Positions 35,015 to 44,821 of a DNA stretch of 64,000 nucleotides are shown piece by piece. Each line of letters begins with the position of its first letter. The first letter of the stretch is position 1. The translations under genes were made by a program, and so were the position numbers. A model generated the notes under the pieces. It worked only from the letters and a program-made list of their open reading frames with translations. It made no database searches and was not told where the DNA came from. The stretch comes from Salegentibacter sp. 24 (GTDB lineage: Bacteria > Bacteroidota > Bacteroidia > Flavobacteriales > Flavobacteriaceae): contig NZ_SNWE01000002.1 of the NCBI RefSeq assembly GCF_004362395.1, forward strand, positions 62,001 to 126,000, given 5' to 3'.

Positions 35015-36763
35015 TTATAATTTTACCTGTAGATGAAGTTCTTTAAGCTGTGCTTCATCAAGTTTGGCGGGTGCATCTATCATTACATCCCTACCGTTAT
35101 TATTTTTAGGAAAAGCAATAAAATCCCTAATACTTTCCTGACCACCAAGAATGGCGACTAACCTGTCAAAGCCAAAAGCAATACCGCCGTGAGGTGGTGC
35201 TCCGTATTGAAAGGCGTCCATTAGAAAACCGAATTGAGCTTTGGCTTCTTCTGGAGTAAAACCTAAGTAATCGAACATTTTGGCCTGGGTTTCTTTATCG
35301 TGAATTCTTATAGACCCACCCCCAATTTCATTTCCGTTCAATACTAAATCGTATGCATTGGCACGTACTTCTCCAGGTTTTGTTTGAAGCAACTCAATAT
35401 CTTCTTTTTTTGGAGAAGTAAAAGGGTGGTGCATTGCGTGAAAACGCTTTGTTTCTTCATCCCATTCCAAAAGTGGAAAATCCACTACCCAAAGCGGAGC
35501 AAATTCACTGGCTTTTCTCAAGCCTAATTCGTTTCCTAAGTGCATACGCAATGCGCTCAATTGCGTTCTAGTTTTAGTAGCCTCACCAGCCATAACTAAA
35601 ATAAGATCTCCGGGTTCTGCATCAGTAGCTGCAGCCCAGGTTTTTAAATCCTCTTGGGTATAAAATTTATCTACCGATGATTTCAAAGATCCATCTTCAT
35701 TGTATTTAGCCCATACCAGGCCGTTGGCTCCTACTTGCGGTCTTTTAACCCACAATATCAGTTGGTCTATTTCTTTTCTTGTGAACGAAGCAGCCTTTGG
35801 AACCGATATTCCTACAACCAATTCCTGCTCATCGAAAACATTAAAACCTTTATTTTTGACTAGCTCATTCAATTCGACAAACTCCATCCCAAACCGTATA
35901 TCGGGTTTGTCATTTCCGTATTTTTTCATCGCTTCATGATAAGTCATCCTTGGGAATTTCGCCACTTCCACACCATTGATTTTTTTTAATAGATGTTTGG
36001 TCAAACCTTCAAAAATATTCAGAATGTCTTCCTGCTCAACAAAAGCCATTTCACAATCAATTTGGGTGAATTCCGGTTGCCTATCTGCTCTTAGGTCTTC
36101 ATCTCTAAAACATTTAACAATTTGAAAATATTTATCTATTCCCCCAACCATAAGTAATTGCTTAAAAGTTTGTGGAGATTGTGGTAGTGCATAAAACTGA
36201 CCTTCGTTCATGCGGCTTGGAACCACAAAGTCACGTGCACCTTCAGGAGTTGATTTTATTAAATATGGAGTTTCAACTTCAATAAAATCCTGGTTTGAAA
36301 GATAGTTTCTTACTTCCATTCCTACATTATGGCGAAATTTCAACTTGTTTTTAACCGGATTTCTACGAATATCTAGGTAACGATATTTCATTCTAAGATC
36401 TTCACCACCATCGGTTTCGTCCTCAAGAGTAAAAGGCGGTGTTAGGGAAGAATTGAGAATATTAACTTCTGCCACCAAAACTTCAATTTCCCCTGTAGGA
36501 ATATTTGTATTTTTTGATTCTCGCTCAATCACTTTGCCACTGACCTGAATTACATATTCACGACCTAATTTCTGAGCTTTTTCCATAAGAGTATTAGAGG
36601 AGCGTTCTTCATCAAAGATAAGCTGGGTGATGCCGTAACGATCACGCAGATCTACCCAAACCATAAAACCTTTATTCCTGATTTTTTGAACCCAGCCCGA
36701 AAGTTTTACTTCCTGGCCAATTGAAACAGCATTTAATTCCCCACAGGTGTGACTTCTATACAT
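35015..36763 (-). CDS. aspS: Aspartyl-tRNA synthetase
   Basis: AspRS (582 residues) charges tRNA-Asp. The N-terminal OB anticodon-binding domain spans about 1-110 ([19 protein letters not shown]). The class II catalytic core follows: motif 2 [18 protein letters not shown] (near 218) and motif 3 GIAFGFDRL (near 527). A GAD insertion domain of bacterial type lies at about 285-420, marking the bacterial-type enzyme. A -7 box TACTTTTG is present at 36796-36789 on the minus strand. Start at 36763 ([11 protein letters not shown]). Confidence 0.96.
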   Translation of the reverse strand: MYRSHTCGELNAVSIGQEVKLSGWVQKIRNKGFMVWVDLRDRYGITQLIFDEERSSNTLMEKAQKLGREYVIQVSGKVIERESKNTNIPTGEIEVLVAEVNILNSSLTPPFTLEDETDGGEDLRMKYRYLDIRRNPVKNKLKFRHNVGMEVRNYLSNQDFIEVETPYLIKSTPEGARDFVVPSRMNEGQFYALPQSPQTFKQLLMVGGIDKYFQIVKCFRDEDLRADRQPEFTQIDCEMAFVEQEDILNIFEGLTKHLLKKINGVEVAKFPRMTYHEAMKKYGNDKPDIRFGMEFVELNELVKNKGFNVFDEQELVVGISVPKAASFTRKEIDQLILWVKRPQVGANGLVWAKYNEDGSLKSSVDKFYTQEDLKTWAAATDAEPGDLILVMAGEATKTRTQLSALRMHLGNELGLRKASEFAPLWVVDFPLLEWDEETKRFHAMHHPFTSPKKEDIELLQTKPGEVRANAYDLVLNGNEIGGGSIRIHDKETQAKMFDYLGFTPEEAKAQFGFLMDAFQYGAPPHGGIAFGFDRLVAILGGQESIRDFIAFPKNNNGRDVMIDAPAKLDEAQLKELHLQVKL

Positions 36764-36880
36764 AATATTCGTGAAATTTTAAGTAGAGCAAAAGTAAGAA
36801 GTTCAAGTGGGTTTCCCGGTAAAATACATGGAGAAAATACGTATTAATAATCCTAATTATATGGGGGGTAATAATATTCA

Positions 36881-36927
36881 CATCATTGAATTGAGGTCTC
36901 TCAATTCCTTTCGAATGATGGTTTTTT
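36881..36927 (+). ncRNA. Orphan terminator-like hairpin between divergent genes; possible small RNA 3' end
   Basis: CATCATT (36881-36887) pairs with AATGATG (36914-36920), enclosing a second stem AATTGAG (36889-36895)/CTCAATT (36900-36906). GTTTTTT follows. It lies in the 319-bp gap between divergent aspS and the MORN-like gene, where no protein gene needs a plus-strand terminator. No clear promoter was found for a small RNA upstream. The rest of the gap shows only promoter elements. Confidence 0.35.
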
Positions 36928-37025
36928 CTGCGACTTATTTGCTTCAGTCAAGATAAAATAAGCCGTTTAACTGATTGTATATTAAATTACTAAGTGTGTA
37001 ATGTTAAATTAATGTTACGTGATTG

Positions 37026-37056
37026 TTGTTTTAAAGTAAACATTTGGTTATATTTG
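37026..37056 (+). promoter_or_regulatory. Promoter of the MORN-like gene
   Basis: TTG (37026-37028), 20-bp gap, TATATTTG (37049-37056), 26 bp before the ATG. Confidence 0.6.
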
Positions 37057-37082
37057 TAAAGTAAAGATTAAAGATCAAGACT

Positions 37083-37442
37083 ATGAAAAAGATAAAAAAC
37101 ATATTAATGGCTGCCCTATTTACCTTTGGAGGGGCCGCTCTAGCACAAGAAAATCCGGAACCTAAATTTGAAAAAGAAGGAGACCTTATTAAAGGAACAT
37201 TCTATTACCAAGATGGTTCTGTTAGACAAACTGGAACTTATAAAGAAGGAAAACTTCACGGGGAATGGATTGCTTATGATAATGAAGGAAAAAAGCAAAG
37301 CATTGCCACTTATACTGAAGGGAATAAAACTGGGAAATGGTTTTTCTGGACTTCAGATAAATTAACTGAAGTAGATTACGATAATAATCAAATTGCAGGG
37401 GTGAATACCTGGAAAAGCGATGGTACTTTAGCTGAAAATTAA
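37083..37442 (+). CDS. Exported MORN-repeat/YwqK-like protein
   Basis: A 119-residue protein with a signal peptide (NILMAALFTFGGAALAQE, cleaved near 21). The mature part holds about four repeats of about 22 residues with the pattern GxYxxGxxxGxW: GTFYYQDGSVRQTG, GTYKEGKLHGEWIAYDNEG, ATYTEGNKTGKWFFW and a last partial one. This fits the MORN/YwqK group found widely in Bacteroidetes. The likely location is periplasm or cell surface; the role is unknown. It is a single gene with its own terminator. Confidence 0.85.
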   Translation: MKKIKNILMAALFTFGGAALAQENPEPKFEKEGDLIKGTFYYQDGSVRQTGTYKEGKLHGEWIAYDNEGKKQSIATYTEGNKTGKWFFWTSDKLTEVDYDNNQIAGVNTWKSDGTLAEN

Positions 37443-37459
37443 ATCCAATTTCTATATAA

Positions 37460-37491
37460 AATTAAAAGACCGCCTTTTCGGGCGGTCTTTT
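37460..37491. terminator. Bidirectional terminator
   Basis: AAAAGACCGCC (37464-37474) pairs with GGCGGTCTTTT (37481-37491) around a TTTTCG loop. It serves the MORN-like gene and the convergent cupin gene. Confidence 0.9.
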
Positions 37492-37519
37492 AATTTGAGA
37501 TTATTGAGATTACTATTTC

Positions 37520-37984
37520 TTAGTTTTCTTTCACCAACACTGCGTCTACCGGATCTTCAAAGGCAATAAAAAGAACGCAGGGTGAATCACCACATTTAGC
37601 TGAATGTACTTTATTGGCGGGACCGTACGCATAAGAACCTGAAGTTAAAGTTTGTGGTTGTTCCCCTTCATAAATAACCTCCATTTCACCAGAGACAAGG
37701 ATCATTCTTTCGGGAGAGGTGTGGGTGTGCTTGGGTATGTATGAATTAGCAGGTACTTTAAAAAAGATATCCGCATTTCTTTCAGCGGGATCTCCGTGCA
37801 GGACGGCAACGTTACATCCTTTCGGCATAAAATCGGGACAAGGACCCCATTTAAGATTTGAGTCGTTTTTTTCAAATGTAATGGAATTTTCAGAAGTTTC
37901 CTGAGCTAAAACCCAACAGGAAAAAAAGAGTAATAGTAAAAAACTATAAACTTTTAATTGAGCAGGTTGATTGTGAATTTTCAT
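37520..37984 (-). CDS. Exported cupin domain protein
   Basis: A 154-residue single-domain cupin with an N-terminal signal peptide (about 10-27, VYSFLLLLFFSCWVLAQE). The cupin core has PKHTHTSPERMILVSGEM (near 84; His, His, Glu) and GPANKVHSAKCG (near 126; His), so a metal site is complete. Cysteines at CPDFMPKGC and CGDSPC could form disulfides in the periplasm. The fold suits DUF4437-type small cupins; the substrate is unknown. Confidence 0.82.
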   Translation of the reverse strand: MKIHNQPAQLKVYSFLLLLFFSCWVLAQETSENSITFEKNDSNLKWGPCPDFMPKGCNVAVLHGDPAERNADIFFKVPANSYIPKHTHTSPERMILVSGEMEVIYEGEQPQTLTSGSYAYGPANKVHSAKCGDSPCVLFIAFEDPVDAVLVKEN

Positions 37985-38095
37985 GATTTCCTGAATTTGA
38001 TAGTTAAATTTTCCAAAGAAAATAATAGCATGCTTTTAATCCTTTAAATTATGCTAATTCAAAGAAAACTCAAACGGGGGTATACCTGTAAAATT

Positions 38096-38129
38096 TAAAA
38101 ACCCCAAAGTTTTTGCTTTGGGGTTTTTA
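38096..38129. terminator. Terminator of the RND efflux operon (can act both ways)
   Basis: AACCCCAAAG (38100-38109) pairs with CTTTGGGGTT (38116-38125), with AAAAA on the left and TTTTT on the right. It lies just past the RND pump stop. Confidence 0.85.
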
Positions 38130-38132
38130 ATG

Positions 38133-41100
38133 TTAAATTCTTGCTTCCAGTTTTCGTTGTTTCCGCTCTTTGCGTTTATTATGAGTTTTTACCTTGGCTC
38201 GTTTTACCAGATAAAACATAACCGGAACTACCACTAGGGTTAGAAAGGTTGCAAACACCAATCCGAAGATTACCGTCCAGGCCAATGGCCCCCAAAAGAT
38301 CACGTTATCACCTCCAATAAAGACCTGTGGATTATAATCTGTAAATAAACTGAAGAAATCGATATTCAATCCTACCGCCAGGGGAATTAATCCCAGTACT
38401 GTAGTAATTGCAGTGAGCAATACTGGACGTAATCTTGACCTGCCAGCCCTTATTATACAGTCAAAATACTGTTCTCTTGTAAGGAGATCATCATCCTCTA
38501 AATTAAGGTCACGCTTTTTACGGTCTATAAGGATTTGAGTATAATCAATAAGGACAATAGCATTATTTACCACAATTCCTGCAAGGGAGATGATTCCCAT
38601 CATCGTCATAATAATAATGAAATCCATCTGGAAAATAATTAATCCAAGGAATACCCCAACCAAGCTCAATAAAACTGCCATAATAATAATAATTGGCTTG
38701 GAAATCGAGTTAAACTGAGCAACAAGAATAAGCAGGATTCCTCCTAATGCTATTAATAAAGCTTTTAAAAGAAATGCCATATTTTCTTCCTGTTCTTCCT
38801 GTTCTCCGGTGAATTCTAAAGTAATATCTTTGGGAAGGTCATAACTTCTTAAGGCCGTTTGTAATTGACCCACGATTTCATTTCCATTATATCCCTGAAG
38901 CACGTTAGAGTAGAGGGTAATTACTCTTTTTAGATCTTTCCTTTTGATAGAGCTGAAAGAGGATGTAGATTCTTTAGTTACCAATGATGAAATTGGCACC
39001 TGAATTATATCTCCTGTATTTTGATCTTTAAAAGTAATGGGTTGATTAAATAATACGTTTTCATTGTATCGGTATTCATCGGCAAATCTTACGTTTATTT
39101 CGTAATCATCATCACCTTCTTTGTAGGTAGAAACCTCTTCCCCATAAATGGCTCTTCGTAGAGTTTGTCCTACCTGCGAAGTGGAAACTCCAAGTTGTCC
39201 TGCTTTTTTTCTGTCTACTTCTACGCTTAACTCAGGTTTAGATTTATTTACATCTATTTTAAGCTCTTCGATCCCGGCAATACTTAGATCGTTTATGTAA
39301 GAACGTAGGTCTTCAGCCTCTTGCAACATTTTTTCATAGTCCTCCCCTTTAAGCTCCATATTTATCGGATAGCCTGTTGGTGGGCCGGCAGCATCTTTTT
39401 CTACTACGATTGAAGCACCCGGGAATCCCTGTACTGCTTCGCGGACTTCAGAAAGGACTTTGCTACTGCTTACACCTCGCCTTTCATTAAACTCTCGCAT
39501 AGATAACGTGATTTTAGCTTTGTGAGGCATTTCATTTTGTTGGCCGCCATCGGTTTGGGGGTTTCCAGCACCTTCGCCTACCTGAGAAATGGCTGACTCT
39601 ACCATAAAGTTAAAACCATCCTCATCTTCAAATTGCTCAATGGCTTCAAAAATGCGTTGCTCCACCTTTTTGGTAAGTGCATTTGTCTTATGAATATCGG
39701 TTCCCTGCGGATATTCAATATAGGTGATAACTTGATTGGGTTCGTTTTCAGGAAAAAACAAGACTTTTGGTTGTACCAGGCCTATCAGGACAAAAGAAAT
39801 AAAGAGCAGAAGTAAAGTTCCAAAGAAAAATACATAGGCTTTTTTTCCTCGTAGAGCATATTTAAGAGTTTTTTCGTAAGCATTCTCCATTCGTTTTAGT
39901 GCAGTGTATTGAAAATAATCTACCCCTTTTGATATAAAATATTTATATGCCCAAAGTAGAATAGCAGCTAAAATTAAGATATTTCCAAATGCTCTTATTG
40001 ATCCTGCATCAATTACAAAACCTACAATAAGCAACAATATGCCAAATCCTCCAAGAATAGAACTAATTCTTATAAGTTTTTTCTTGGTGAATTCACCTTC
40101 CTCCGTTTTCATGAATTGGGAAGTAAGCATCGAATTAATTATAAGGGCAACAAAAAGTGAAGAACCTAAAACTATGGAAAGTGTAATTGGGAAAATCACC
40201 ATAAAACTCCCAATAATTCCCGGCCATAAGCCCAGTGGAAAAAAGGCAGCCAGGGTTGTGGCCGTGGAAGCAATAATAGGCCAAGCAATTTCACCTAAAC
40301 CTTGCTTGGCAGCCTGTTTTCTTGGCATTCCTTCATCCATTAAGGAGTAAACATTTTCAACCACTACAATCCCATTATCAACTAACATCCCCAGACCCAT
40401 AACCAGCGCAAAAAGCACCATGGTATTTAAAGTATATCCCATACTTGAAAGGATAATGTAAGAAAGAAACATGGATAGAGGAATCGCGATTCCTACAAAT
40501 AATGCGTTTCTAAAACCAAGAAAAAACATTAAAACCAACACCACCAAAATCACTCCGAAAATAATATTGTTGACCAAATCATCTACCTGGCTTCGGGTGT
40601 TGGTAGAAAGGTCGTTGGTAAGGCTGATGCGTAAACTTTCGGGAAGGTATTCTTCCTGTTCTTTTTTTACAATTTGCTTAATTTGATCCACTGCCTCAAT
40701 CATATTCTTGCCGGCACGTTTTTTAACATCCAGCATAACTACCGGTTCACCATATTCGCGAGCAAAAGTAGTAGCGTCTTTTTCCTGGAAATTAATATCA
40801 GCAATATCTTTGAGAAAAATATTCCCTCCCTCAGTCTTTACAACAACGTTTTCTAGTTCTTTAGGATCTTCAATTTCGCCAATAATCCTGATGTTTTTTT
40901 GAACTCCACTGCTAATTATATTTCCTCCTGAAATTGTCCTGTTTTCGGCGCTAACCGCATTAATAATATCCGAAAAACTAACTTTTGAAGCCGTCATCTT
41001 ATAGATATCTACCGCGATTTCAACCTCCATTTCCTCGGCACCCCGAATACTTGCTTCTTTAATCTGAGGAAGCAATTCAATGCGCTCCTGAAGATATTCG

Positions 41101-41606
41101 GCATACTCCTTTAACTGTTGTACGGTGTAGTCTCCCGTCAGGTTAATGTTTAAAATAGGTTGTTCTTCTGAAATATTCAGGTCGAATACATTTGGTTCTA
41201 CCTTAGCCCCATTGTCTAAAGTAGGCCAGGTGGTTTCGGCTTTCACTAAATCTACCTTGTCTTTTACTTTCGTTTTAGCACTTTCTATCTCTACGTCTTC
41301 CTCAAATTCTACAATTACCAATGAGTAATCCTGAAAGGTAGAAGATGAAATTTCTTTAACTCCACCAATATCATTAAACTCCTCCTCAAGTGGCTCGGTT
41401 ATAAATTTCTCAACGTCTTCGGCCGAGTTCCCTGGGTTAACAGAGCTAACATAGATTTTGGTTTCTACAACCTCAGGAAATGTTTCCCTAGGCATATTAT
41501 AGTATGACATGAGTCCGCCAATCATAATAATAGCGATAATTACATAAACCGTCATTTTATTATTAATGGCCCAGGACGAAAGCTTAAATTCTTTATCTAA
41601 ATTCAT
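38133..41606 (-). CDS. RND efflux pump inner-membrane subunit with inserted membrane hairpin
   Basis: A 1157-residue RND transporter (HAE1-like), the proton-driven pump of the tripartite system. TM1 is near 17-36. Porter domains lie between TM1-TM2 and TM7-TM8. TM4 carries LVMGLGMLVDNGIVVVENV with D410; AcrB has two Asp here (DD), this pump has DN. TM10-TM11 hold NNAIVLIDY. It is about 110 residues longer than AcrB. Residues about 505-565 carry two extra hydrophobic segments (SSILGGFGILLLIVGFVI and FGNILILAAILLWAYKYF) between TM6 and the amphipathic linker to TM7. The C-terminus is strongly basic (HNKRKERKQRK). It is the last gene of tetR-tolC-mfp-rnd, 7 bp after the adaptor gene. Confidence 0.93.
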   Translation of the reverse strand: MNLDKEFKLSSWAINNKMTVYVIIAIIMIGGLMSYYNMPRETFPEVVETKIYVSSVNPGNSAEDVEKFITEPLEEEFNDIGGVKEISSSTFQDYSLVIVEFEEDVEIESAKTKVKDKVDLVKAETTWPTLDNGAKVEPNVFDLNISEEQPILNINLTGDYTVQQLKEYAEYLQERIELLPQIKEASIRGAEEMEVEIAVDIYKMTASKVSFSDIINAVSAENRTISGGNIISSGVQKNIRIIGEIEDPKELENVVVKTEGGNIFLKDIADINFQEKDATTFAREYGEPVVMLDVKKRAGKNMIEAVDQIKQIVKKEQEEYLPESLRISLTNDLSTNTRSQVDDLVNNIIFGVILVVLVLMFFLGFRNALFVGIAIPLSMFLSYIILSSMGYTLNTMVLFALVMGLGMLVDNGIVVVENVYSLMDEGMPRKQAAKQGLGEIAWPIIASTATTLAAFFPLGLWPGIIGSFMVIFPITLSIVLGSSLFVALIINSMLTSQFMKTEEGEFTKKKLIRISSILGGFGILLLIVGFVIDAGSIRAFGNILILAAILLWAYKYFISKGVDYFQYTALKRMENAYEKTLKYALRGKKAYVFFFGTLLLLFISFVLIGLVQPKVLFFPENEPNQVITYIEYPQGTDIHKTNALTKKVEQRIFEAIEQFEDEDGFNFMVESAISQVGEGAGNPQTDGGQQNEMPHKAKITLSMREFNERRGVSSSKVLSEVREAVQGFPGASIVVEKDAAGPPTGYPINMELKGEDYEKMLQEAEDLRSYINDLSIAGIEELKIDVNKSKPELSVEVDRKKAGQLGVSTSQVGQTLRRAIYGEEVSTYKEGDDDYEINVRFADEYRYNENVLFNQPITFKDQNTGDIIQVPISSLVTKESTSSFSSIKRKDLKRVITLYSNVLQGYNGNEIVGQLQTALRSYDLPKDITLEFTGEQEEQEENMAFLLKALLIALGGILLILVAQFNSISKPIIIIMAVLLSLVGVFLGLIIFQMDFIIIMTMMGIISLAGIVVNNAIVLIDYTQILIDRKKRDLNLEDDDLLTREQYFDCIIRAGRSRLRPVLLTAITTVLGLIPLAVGLNIDFFSLFTDYNPQVFIGGDNVIFWGPLAWTVIFGLVFATFLTLVVVPVMFYLVKRAKVKTHNKRKERKQRKLEARI

Positions 41607-41613
41607 AGTTAAC

Positions 41614-42786
41614 TTAGTTTCTTATTTTAACTTCCTGACCATCTCTAAGGTTCTTAGCGCCTTCTAGGATCAAGGTTGTACCACTTTGTATTCCGCTGGT
41701 TATTTCTATTTTGTTGTTATAGGAATAACCTGTTTCCACAATCTGTCTTTTTGCAATACCGATATTTTGCTTGCCTTCTTTTTCCTCAAGGATAAACACT
41801 ACGCTTTCCCCCTGGGCATTTTTAAGTATTGCATTCTCGGGGATAACCACGGCGTTTTCTGCAGTATAATCGTTTAGTTTAAGGGTTGCTATTTGGTTAG
41901 GTCTGACCATTCCATTTTCATTAGGTACTGCTACCTGTATAGTGAAGGAACGGTTATTGGGATCAATAATATTTCCAACTCTTTTTACCTTTCCCTCAAA
42001 TTCCCGTTCAAGGGAACTAATTTTAACAAGTACATCTGTTCCTTTGTTTATTTTGCTTAAGTAAGTTTCAGGTACAGCGGCTTCTACATACATATTTTTC
42101 AAGCTAACCAAACGGAATAACCGACTTTGTCCTGGACTTACAACTTCACCTTCTTCGGTGAAAATTTCATCAATAATTCCGCTAAATGGTGCTCTCACAA
42201 CGGTTTTTTCTAGTTGGGATTCCAATCTGTTAACCGAATTTAACATAGATTCATAATTGGTTTTAGCCTCCAGAAATTGCATTTCTGAACCAATATTTTG
42301 TTCCCAAAGGCGCTTTTGCCTCTCAAAAGTAGTTTTAGCCAAATTGGCCTGGGTTTCTAATTGCGCCAATTCGCTTGAAAGTCCGCCATCATCAATGATG
42401 GCCAGTACCTCCCCTTTATTTACACGCTGGCCTTCTTTTACTCGTAAGTCTTCTAGGATCCCCGAAAATTCAGAATAAATAATGATGTTTTCATCTGTTG
42501 CAACATCCCCCTGTACCTCGGTGTAATGTTTAAAGAGGGTGTCGCCGACTTCCTGGATTACCACCAGGTCCAAACGTCTACTTTCGTCCAGACGTTCTAT
42601 CGCCTGTTCCAGCTTGTCCAGTTTTTGAGTTAATTCGCTTTGTTCTTTGCTTAATTCAGCCTTTTTGGCCTTAATTTCAGTGAGGTTTTCATTTTCTATA
42701 AGTTGATCTATAGATTTTCCTTCCTCATTATTCCCACAGGACAGAAATAAAAGCGGAATACTTAATAAAATAGCTAACTTTTTCAT
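41614..42786 (-). CDS. RND efflux periplasmic adaptor (membrane-fusion) lipoprotein
   Basis: A 390-residue adaptor that links pump and outer-membrane duct. From the ATG at 42786 the protein begins MKKLAILLSIPLLFLSCGNN, a clear lipoprotein signal with Cys at 17. The frame opens upstream at 42858, inside tolC, but the signal peptide fixes the start. A coiled coil (about 25-70) precedes the split lipoyl domain (EGQRVNKGEVLAIIDD near 110, VVRAPFSGIIDEIF near 190), a second hairpin and a beta-barrel (about 210-290). The C-terminal membrane-proximal domain follows. It starts 22 bp after the tolC stop. Confidence 0.93.
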   Translation of the reverse strand: MKKLAILLSIPLLFLSCGNNEEGKSIDQLIENENLTEIKAKKAELSKEQSELTQKLDKLEQAIERLDESRRLDLVVIQEVGDTLFKHYTEVQGDVATDENIIIYSEFSGILEDLRVKEGQRVNKGEVLAIIDDGGLSSELAQLETQANLAKTTFERQKRLWEQNIGSEMQFLEAKTNYESMLNSVNRLESQLEKTVVRAPFSGIIDEIFTEEGEVVSPGQSRLFRLVSLKNMYVEAAVPETYLSKINKGTDVLVKISSLEREFEGKVKRVGNIIDPNNRSFTIQVAVPNENGMVRPNQIATLKLNDYTAENAVVIPENAILKNAQGESVVFILEEKEGKQNIGIAKRQIVETGYSYNNKIEITSGIQSGTTLILEGAKNLRDGQEVKIRN

Positions 42787-42808
42787 TGTTGATATTTGCT
42801 GAGTATGT

Positions 42809-44164
42809 TTAATCTTCATTTTTATATTTACTTGTATCCAAAAGGTTTTCCAATTCAACCTTGGCGGTTATTACATTGAGCATAGATTGTAAATAATTCT
42901 GCTGTGCCTGGTAAAGTTGTCGTTGGGCCTCGCTTAGTTCAAAGCTACTGGCAAGACCTTCAAAAAATTTAATTTGATTTTTATTTTCTATCCTTTGAGC
43001 AAGCTCAAGATTTTTCTTTTGAACTAAGTAATTTTCAAGGCTAAATTCATAATCACTCTTGGCTGAATTGATTTGACGCTTTATTTCATTTTCGGTTCGT
43101 TGAAGTTCAATCAATGCCTGCTCATAAGCGATTTCTTTTTGCTGTGTTCTCGCGTTTCTCATTCCGCTACTGAAAATGGGAATATTTAAACTAACCCCTA
43201 AAATAGATTGCCCGAAATATTCCTGATCTTCATTTAAAAAAGTAAATTCCTGGCTGAAACCCTGTACACCATAATTAAGGAATCCACTTAAAGAAGGTAG
43301 TGCTTTGGCTTTTTCTAACTTTACTTCAATTTGACGAGATTCTGCTGTGTTTGCCGCTATACGATAATCTATATTTTCCTCAATGGGAATATCTTTTCGC
43401 AGGAGTTGGAGATCAAAATATTGAATCGCTAATTTTTCTAGTTCTTCAGTAAGAATAACCGGTGTATCAACCGGAATCCCCAGGGTCAGGTTGAACATTT
43501 CATAAGCAATATCAAGCATACGCATGCTTTTGCTTAAATTGTTTTTTAAGCTAAGTAAAGTGATCTCGAGCTGTTCTACATCTTCCTGCTCAGCAAGCCC
43601 ACTTTTATAGATCTCGTTAGTTTCATCATAATTTTGCTGAACGTTTTCAACATTTTTCTTAAGAATTGCCACGTTTTCTTCAGCCAGTAAAACATTTCCG
43701 TAGGCATTAATCACTGCTTCTTTTACCTGAAGATTAGTTTTGGTTTTAGCGTTTTCAGAAATTTGAAGTAAAGTTTTAGCTGACTGAATCCCAACAATAT
43801 AAGAGCCGTCAAAAATTAGCTGATTCCAGGTGGCGGTGGCATTTACATTTTGTTGAGTTCCAAAAGTAACCGGAGTAAAGGTGCCCGGCTCGCCACCAGT
43901 AATCTCTGCGGGTAGTAAAGTTACAGGTTGTTTAAGGTAATTTTGATAATCGGCGGTAGCGCTAATTTGTGGTAAACCCTGTGCAATAATCTCCCATTTT
44001 TGTTTTAAGGCTATTTGGATGTCTTTTTTCGCATTTATTGCGGAGTAGTTATTCTCTAGCCCAAATTTTATAGCTTCCTCCATAGAAAAGCTGTATTCTT
44101 CTTGAGTTTCCTGGGCTATACTATTTAGCGGAATCAGTAAAATTAAAAGGTATCTAATTTTCAT
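42809..44164 (-). CDS. TolC family outer-membrane efflux protein
   Basis: A 451-residue outer-membrane duct subunit. A signal peptide (YLLILLIPLNSIAQE) precedes two repeats of the OEP domain, each with long alpha-helical hairpins and two beta strands: NLQVKEAVINAYGNVLLAEE near 147 and EIAYEQALIELQRTENEIKR near 350 mark the helices. Length matches TolC/OprM relatives. It overlaps the tetR gene by 11 bases and precedes the adaptor, so the complete pump is encoded in one operon. Confidence 0.93.
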   Translation of the reverse strand: MKIRYLLILLIPLNSIAQETQEEYSFSMEEAIKFGLENNYSAINAKKDIQIALKQKWEIIAQGLPQISATADYQNYLKQPVTLLPAEITGGEPGTFTPVTFGTQQNVNATATWNQLIFDGSYIVGIQSAKTLLQISENAKTKTNLQVKEAVINAYGNVLLAEENVAILKKNVENVQQNYDETNEIYKSGLAEQEDVEQLEITLLSLKNNLSKSMRMLDIAYEMFNLTLGIPVDTPVILTEELEKLAIQYFDLQLLRKDIPIEENIDYRIAANTAESRQIEVKLEKAKALPSLSGFLNYGVQGFSQEFTFLNEDQEYFGQSILGVSLNIPIFSSGMRNARTQQKEIAYEQALIELQRTENEIKRQINSAKSDYEFSLENYLVQKKNLELAQRIENKNQIKFFEGLASSFELSEAQRQLYQAQQNYLQSMLNVITAKVELENLLDTSKYKNED

Positions 44165-44771
44165 TTGCTGGCTTATTAGAATTTAATAATTCATCTAGTG
44201 TGTTTAATCCTTTTTCAGTACAAATTGAGCTGAGATGATATTTTAAAAAATAGTCCATGAGCTTAGCATTGCTGTATTCCTCCTGTGGAAAAAGGTTTTT
44301 ATCTTTTATACCTAGCATTCCCACAAAATAAATTCGGCTTATAAAAGAAATTGGAATATCTCCTTTATAATGCCCAGAGGTAATACCACGCTCAAGGTTT
44401 TTAATAACATTGCGTTGCACGATTTCAAATTGCTTTTCACGTAACGGGTAATATACTTCGGGGTAATATTTTTTTAACTGAAATTGGGGAGAACTCTTTT
44501 CGTTCTTTAGCATATCCATAGCGTATTTTTTCATCTCATAGGTCTCAACTATGGGGTTGAGGTTTCTTGAACTAAGTTTGGTAGTCCCAAGATCTATCTC
44601 TTTAATGAGATAATCTACTGTTGCCTTCACCAGTTTAGTTTTAGTACTAAAGTGTGCATATATGGTCTTTTTAGATATAGCCATTTGTTGCGCAATATCA
44701 TCCATTGTTACACTTTTAAAACCAAGGTTTAGAAAAAGTTCCGCTGCATTTTTTAAGATATCTTCTTTCAC
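44154..44771 (-). CDS. TetR/AcrR family regulator of the efflux operon
   Basis: A 205-residue repressor. The helix-turn-helix lies at about 20-50 (SVTMDDIAQQMAISKKTIY), followed by a ligand-binding helical domain (about 60-200) unlike its relatives in sequence, as usual. It starts with GTG (44771); no ATG lies in frame nearby. It is the first gene of the operon and ends inside tolC by 11 bases. A perfect 11-bp inverted repeat covers its promoter, which suggests autoregulation and control of the pump genes; the inducer is unknown. Confidence 0.92.
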   Translation of the reverse strand: MKEDILKNAAELFLNLGFKSVTMDDIAQQMAISKKTIYAHFSTKTKLVKATVDYLIKEIDLGTTKLSSRNLNPIVETYEMKKYAMDMLKNEKSSPQFQLKKYYPEVYYPLREKQFEIVQRNVIKNLERGITSGHYKGDIPISFISRIYFVGMLGIKDKNLFPQEEYSNAKLMDYFLKYHLSSICTEKGLNTLDELLNSNKPANEN

Positions 44772-44790
44772 TATTACTTTGAATTTCGCG

Positions 44791-44821
44791 CAAAATTACA
44801 ATTTGGAAACTTATAAAACAA
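44791..44821 (-). promoter_or_regulatory. Promoter of the tetR-tolC-mfp-rnd operon
   Basis: On the minus strand TTG (44821-44819), 20-bp gap, TAATTTTG (44798-44791). The predicted leader is about 14 bases before the GTG start. Confidence 0.6.
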
